Below, piece after piece: positions 14,242 through 15,595 of a stretch of 15,595 nucleotides of DNA (its first letter is position 1; the number at the start of each line of letters is the position of its first letter). The stretch lies in NCBI GenBank assembly GCA_903913345.1, contig CAIWLA010000278.1, positions 1 to 15,595 on the forward strand. The letters are read 5' to 3'. A program made the translations under genes and the position numbers. Below the pieces are notes generated by a model. It saw only the letters and a program-made list of their open reading frames with translations, had not been told where the DNA came from and did not search any database. The stretch is from an uncultured Magnetococcales bacterium (GTDB lineage Bacteria > Pseudomonadota > Magnetococcia > Magnetococcales > Magnetaquicoccaceae).

Positions 14242-14248
14242 AAGGAGG
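14242..14248 (+). promoter_or_regulatory. Strong ribosome-binding site that decides the grpE start
   Basis: AAGGAGG lies 5 bases before ATG 14254. The alternative GTG at 14206 has no comparable site. Confidence 0.75.
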
Positions 14249-14253
14249 CTCAT

Positions 14254-14976
14254 ATGGAGCAGGGCCAGGCAGAACAGGAACAGGAACCGGTGGTGGCCGC
14301 TGGGAAGCACGGTTCCAGCGGGGAAAGTCGTGGAGAGGCGGTGATTCTGGAACAGTCCGGGTCCGATGGCCTGGAATCTTCTGGAGATGACACATTGGAG
14401 GATGCGTCCATGCGATTTTTTGGCGGGGCCGGGGATGGCGATCAGCCACCGACAGACCAGGGGGCTGCCGGGGAACCTTCCCTGGAAGAGCAGTTACAGA
14501 CGGCGATCTCCGAGTCCGAGGCACATCGCAACGCCCATTTGCGTACCATGGCGGAGATGCAAAACATGCGCAAGCGGTTTGAGCGCGAGGGTCAACAGGC
14601 CCGACAATATGCCATAGAAGGGTTTGCGCGGGATCTGCTGACGGTGGCAGACAATCTGGAACGGGCCTTGGCGGCGGTGCCGGCGGAGTGCAGCCCCGAT
14701 CTGAAAATGTTTCAAGAGGGGGTGGCGATGACTCAGAACGAGCTGACGCGCGCCCTTGGGAAACACGGGGTGACCCGGGTCAAGGCGTTGCACGAGCCGT
14801 TTGATCCGAATCTGCATCAGGGGGTTTTGCAGGTGGAAGAGGCCGATGCCTTGCCAGGCACGGTGGTTCGCGAGATGCAGGCGGGTTATTTGCTCAATGG
14901 CCGTCTGTTGCGTCCCGCCATGGTGGGCGTGGCCAAGGAGCCGGAGCAGGCGATCGAGGTAGTCGCCGAGACGTGA
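14254..14976 (+). CDS. grpE: Nucleotide exchange factor GrpE
   Basis: A 240-residue cochaperone that releases ADP from DnaK. The N-terminal part (residues 1-75) is Glu-, Gln-, Gly- and Ser-rich and probably disordered; it makes the protein longer than the roughly 200 residues of E. coli GrpE. The long helix (about 76-118) contains RTMAEMQNMRKRFERE, then come DLLTVADNLERAL and the C-terminal beta domain with the family signature HEPFDPNLHQG and VVREMQAGYLLNGRLLRPAMV. The ATG at 14254 is chosen on its strong ribosome site (14242-14248). A GTG at 14206 overlapping the hrcA stop would add 16 basic residues. It is probably cotranscribed with hrcA, 44 bases away, while dnaK has its own promoter. 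Confidence 0.95.
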   Translation: MEQGQAEQEQEPVVAAGKHGSSGESRGEAVILEQSGSDGLESSGDDTLEDASMRFFGGAGDGDQPPTDQGAAGEPSLEEQLQTAISESEAHRNAHLRTMAEMQNMRKRFEREGQQARQYAIEGFARDLLTVADNLERALAAVPAECSPDLKMFQEGVAMTQNELTRALGKHGVTRVKALHEPFDPNLHQGVLQVEEADALPGTVVREMQAGYLLNGRLLRPAMVGVAKEPEQAIEVVAET

Positions 14977-15048
14977 CGCAGAGAGTGCCTGGGCGTGGTC
15001 TTCGTCCATCGTGGTGAAAAGGGCGACAGAAAATATTCCCTGGCCACT

Positions 15049-15078
15049 CTTGACAATGGCCGGGGCGGTTCCCATATA
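15049..15078 (+). promoter_or_regulatory. Sigma32 (RpoH)-like heat-shock promoter of dnaK
   Basis: CTTGACA (15049-15055), a 15-base spacer and CCCATATA (15071-15078) fit the sigma32 pattern CTTGAAA ... CCCATNT in box sequence and spacing. It lies about 100 bases before dnaK, in the 201-base gap after grpE. The -35 box also contains TTGACA, so sigma70 might use it as well. Confidence 0.6.
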
Positions 15079-15177
15079 CACAGGTGGGAATTGTAGCGGA
15101 AGATCTCCTGTTGACCGGGTGGTTGACGGGGTGCTTCCGACTGAATGGGCAAATCGAACGGTAAGAGGTATTGAAAG

Positions 15178-15595
15178 ATGGGTAAGGTGATTGGTATTGA
15201 TTTGGGCACCACCAATTCGTGTGTGGCGATTATGGAGGGCGGAGATCCGAAGGTCATTGAGAACAGCGAGGGGAGCCGCACGACGCCCTCCATGGTGGCT
15301 TTTACCGCCAACAATGAGCGGTTGGTGGGTCAGGCGGCCAAGCGGCAGGCGGTGACCAATCCGAAAAATACCCTCTCTGCCATCAAGCGGCTGATCGGTC
15401 GTCGCTATGATGACCCCCTGACGGCGGAAGACCGGAAACAGGTGGCCTTCAATATTGTCAAGGCCGACAATGGGGATGCCTGGGTGGATGCGGGCGGCAA
15501 AAAGATCAGCCCCTCTGAGGTCTCTGCCTTTATTTTGCAGAAGATGAAACAGACGGCGGAAGATTATCTGGGCGAAAAGGTGACCGAGGCGATTG
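15178..15595 (+). CDS. dnaK: Molecular chaperone DnaK (Hsp70), N-terminal part; 3' end beyond window
   Basis: The first 139 codons of Hsp70 are present and the frame runs off the window. The N-terminus [19 protein letters not shown] contains the phosphate-binding signature GIDLGTTNS of the ATPase domain. [31 protein letters not shown] and [21 protein letters not shown] are standard DnaK blocks. The sequence KADNGDAWV is common in alphaproteobacterial DnaK, which supports the lineage guess. AGAGG lies about 9 bases before the ATG. A sigma32-like promoter (15049-15078) precedes it. DnaK works with GrpE, encoded just upstream; dnaJ may follow outside the window. Confidence 0.97.
   Translation, partial: MGKVIGIDLGTTNSCVAIMEGGDPKVIENSEGSRTTPSMVAFTANNERLVGQAAKRQAVTNPKNTLSAIKRLIGRRYDDPLTAEDRKQVAFNIVKADNGDAWVDAGGKKISPSEVSAFILQKMKQTAEDYLGEKVTEAI

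Noticed and set aside
14988..15050. CIRCE-like half site: GAGTGC near 14991 and CACTCT at 15045-15050
   Set aside because: The matching arm TTAGCACTC is not 9 bases upstream, and the distant partner is over 45 bases away; this does not meet the CIRCE pattern.

Overview
The window is a G+C-rich stretch of chromosomal DNA from a Gram-negative bacterium. The Gram-negative call rests on an outer-membrane porin, a lipidated TolC-type channel and a tripartite exporter. The heat-shock genes (hrcA-grpE-dnaK), the DnaK N-terminus and the cobalamin genes look proteobacterial. An alphaproteobacterial or Magnetococcia-like relative is my best guess, but that is an inference without any database search. 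No rRNA, tRNA, CRISPR array, insertion sequence or phage gene was seen.

Layout. (1) 1-1058, minus: a partial porin-like outer-membrane protein. (2) 1059-1378: a divergent intergenic region with a compact, strongly palindromic element (1247-1323) that could fold as a hairpin plus a three-way junction. (3) 1379-5656, plus: a four-gene, translationally coupled export operon of DevC-type permease, DevA-type ATPase, HlyD/DevB-type adaptor and NodT/TolC-type outer-membrane lipoprotein. Each junction overlaps by a few bases (ATGA or GTGA). (4) 5714-6784, minus: a DUF1016/YhcG-type PD-(D/E)XK nuclease gene with a perfect 13-bp inverted repeat inside its coding sequence. (5) 6908-10341, minus: a cobalamin operon, cobM(cbiF)-cbiX-cbiC-cbiD, under a cobalamin riboswitch at about 10490-10735. 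CbiX and CbiD point to the early-cobalt (anaerobic) route, and the other corrin-ring genes must lie elsewhere. (6) 10796-11869, minus: a membrane-anchored Ser/Thr kinase with an N-terminal membrane segment and a Gly where the alphaC Glu is expected. (7) 12182-12964, plus: a secreted Sel1-repeat protein, divergent from the kinase. (8) 13124-15595, plus: hrcA, grpE and the start of dnaK.

How it works together. The export operon would form one continuous machine from the ATPase in the cytoplasm to the outer-membrane channel; its cargo is not evident because no biosynthetic gene adjoins it. The cobalamin operon is expected to be shut down when cobalamin is plentiful. The heat-shock cluster seems to use two promoters: a sigma70-like one with an inverted repeat over its -35 box ahead of hrcA-grpE, and a sigma32-like one ahead of dnaK. 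I saw no CIRCE operator in either leader.

I see no convincing wholly new multi-gene system. The most unusual items are the palindromic element at 1247-1323, the palindrome inside the nuclease gene, the kinase substitution and the non-CIRCE control region of hrcA.
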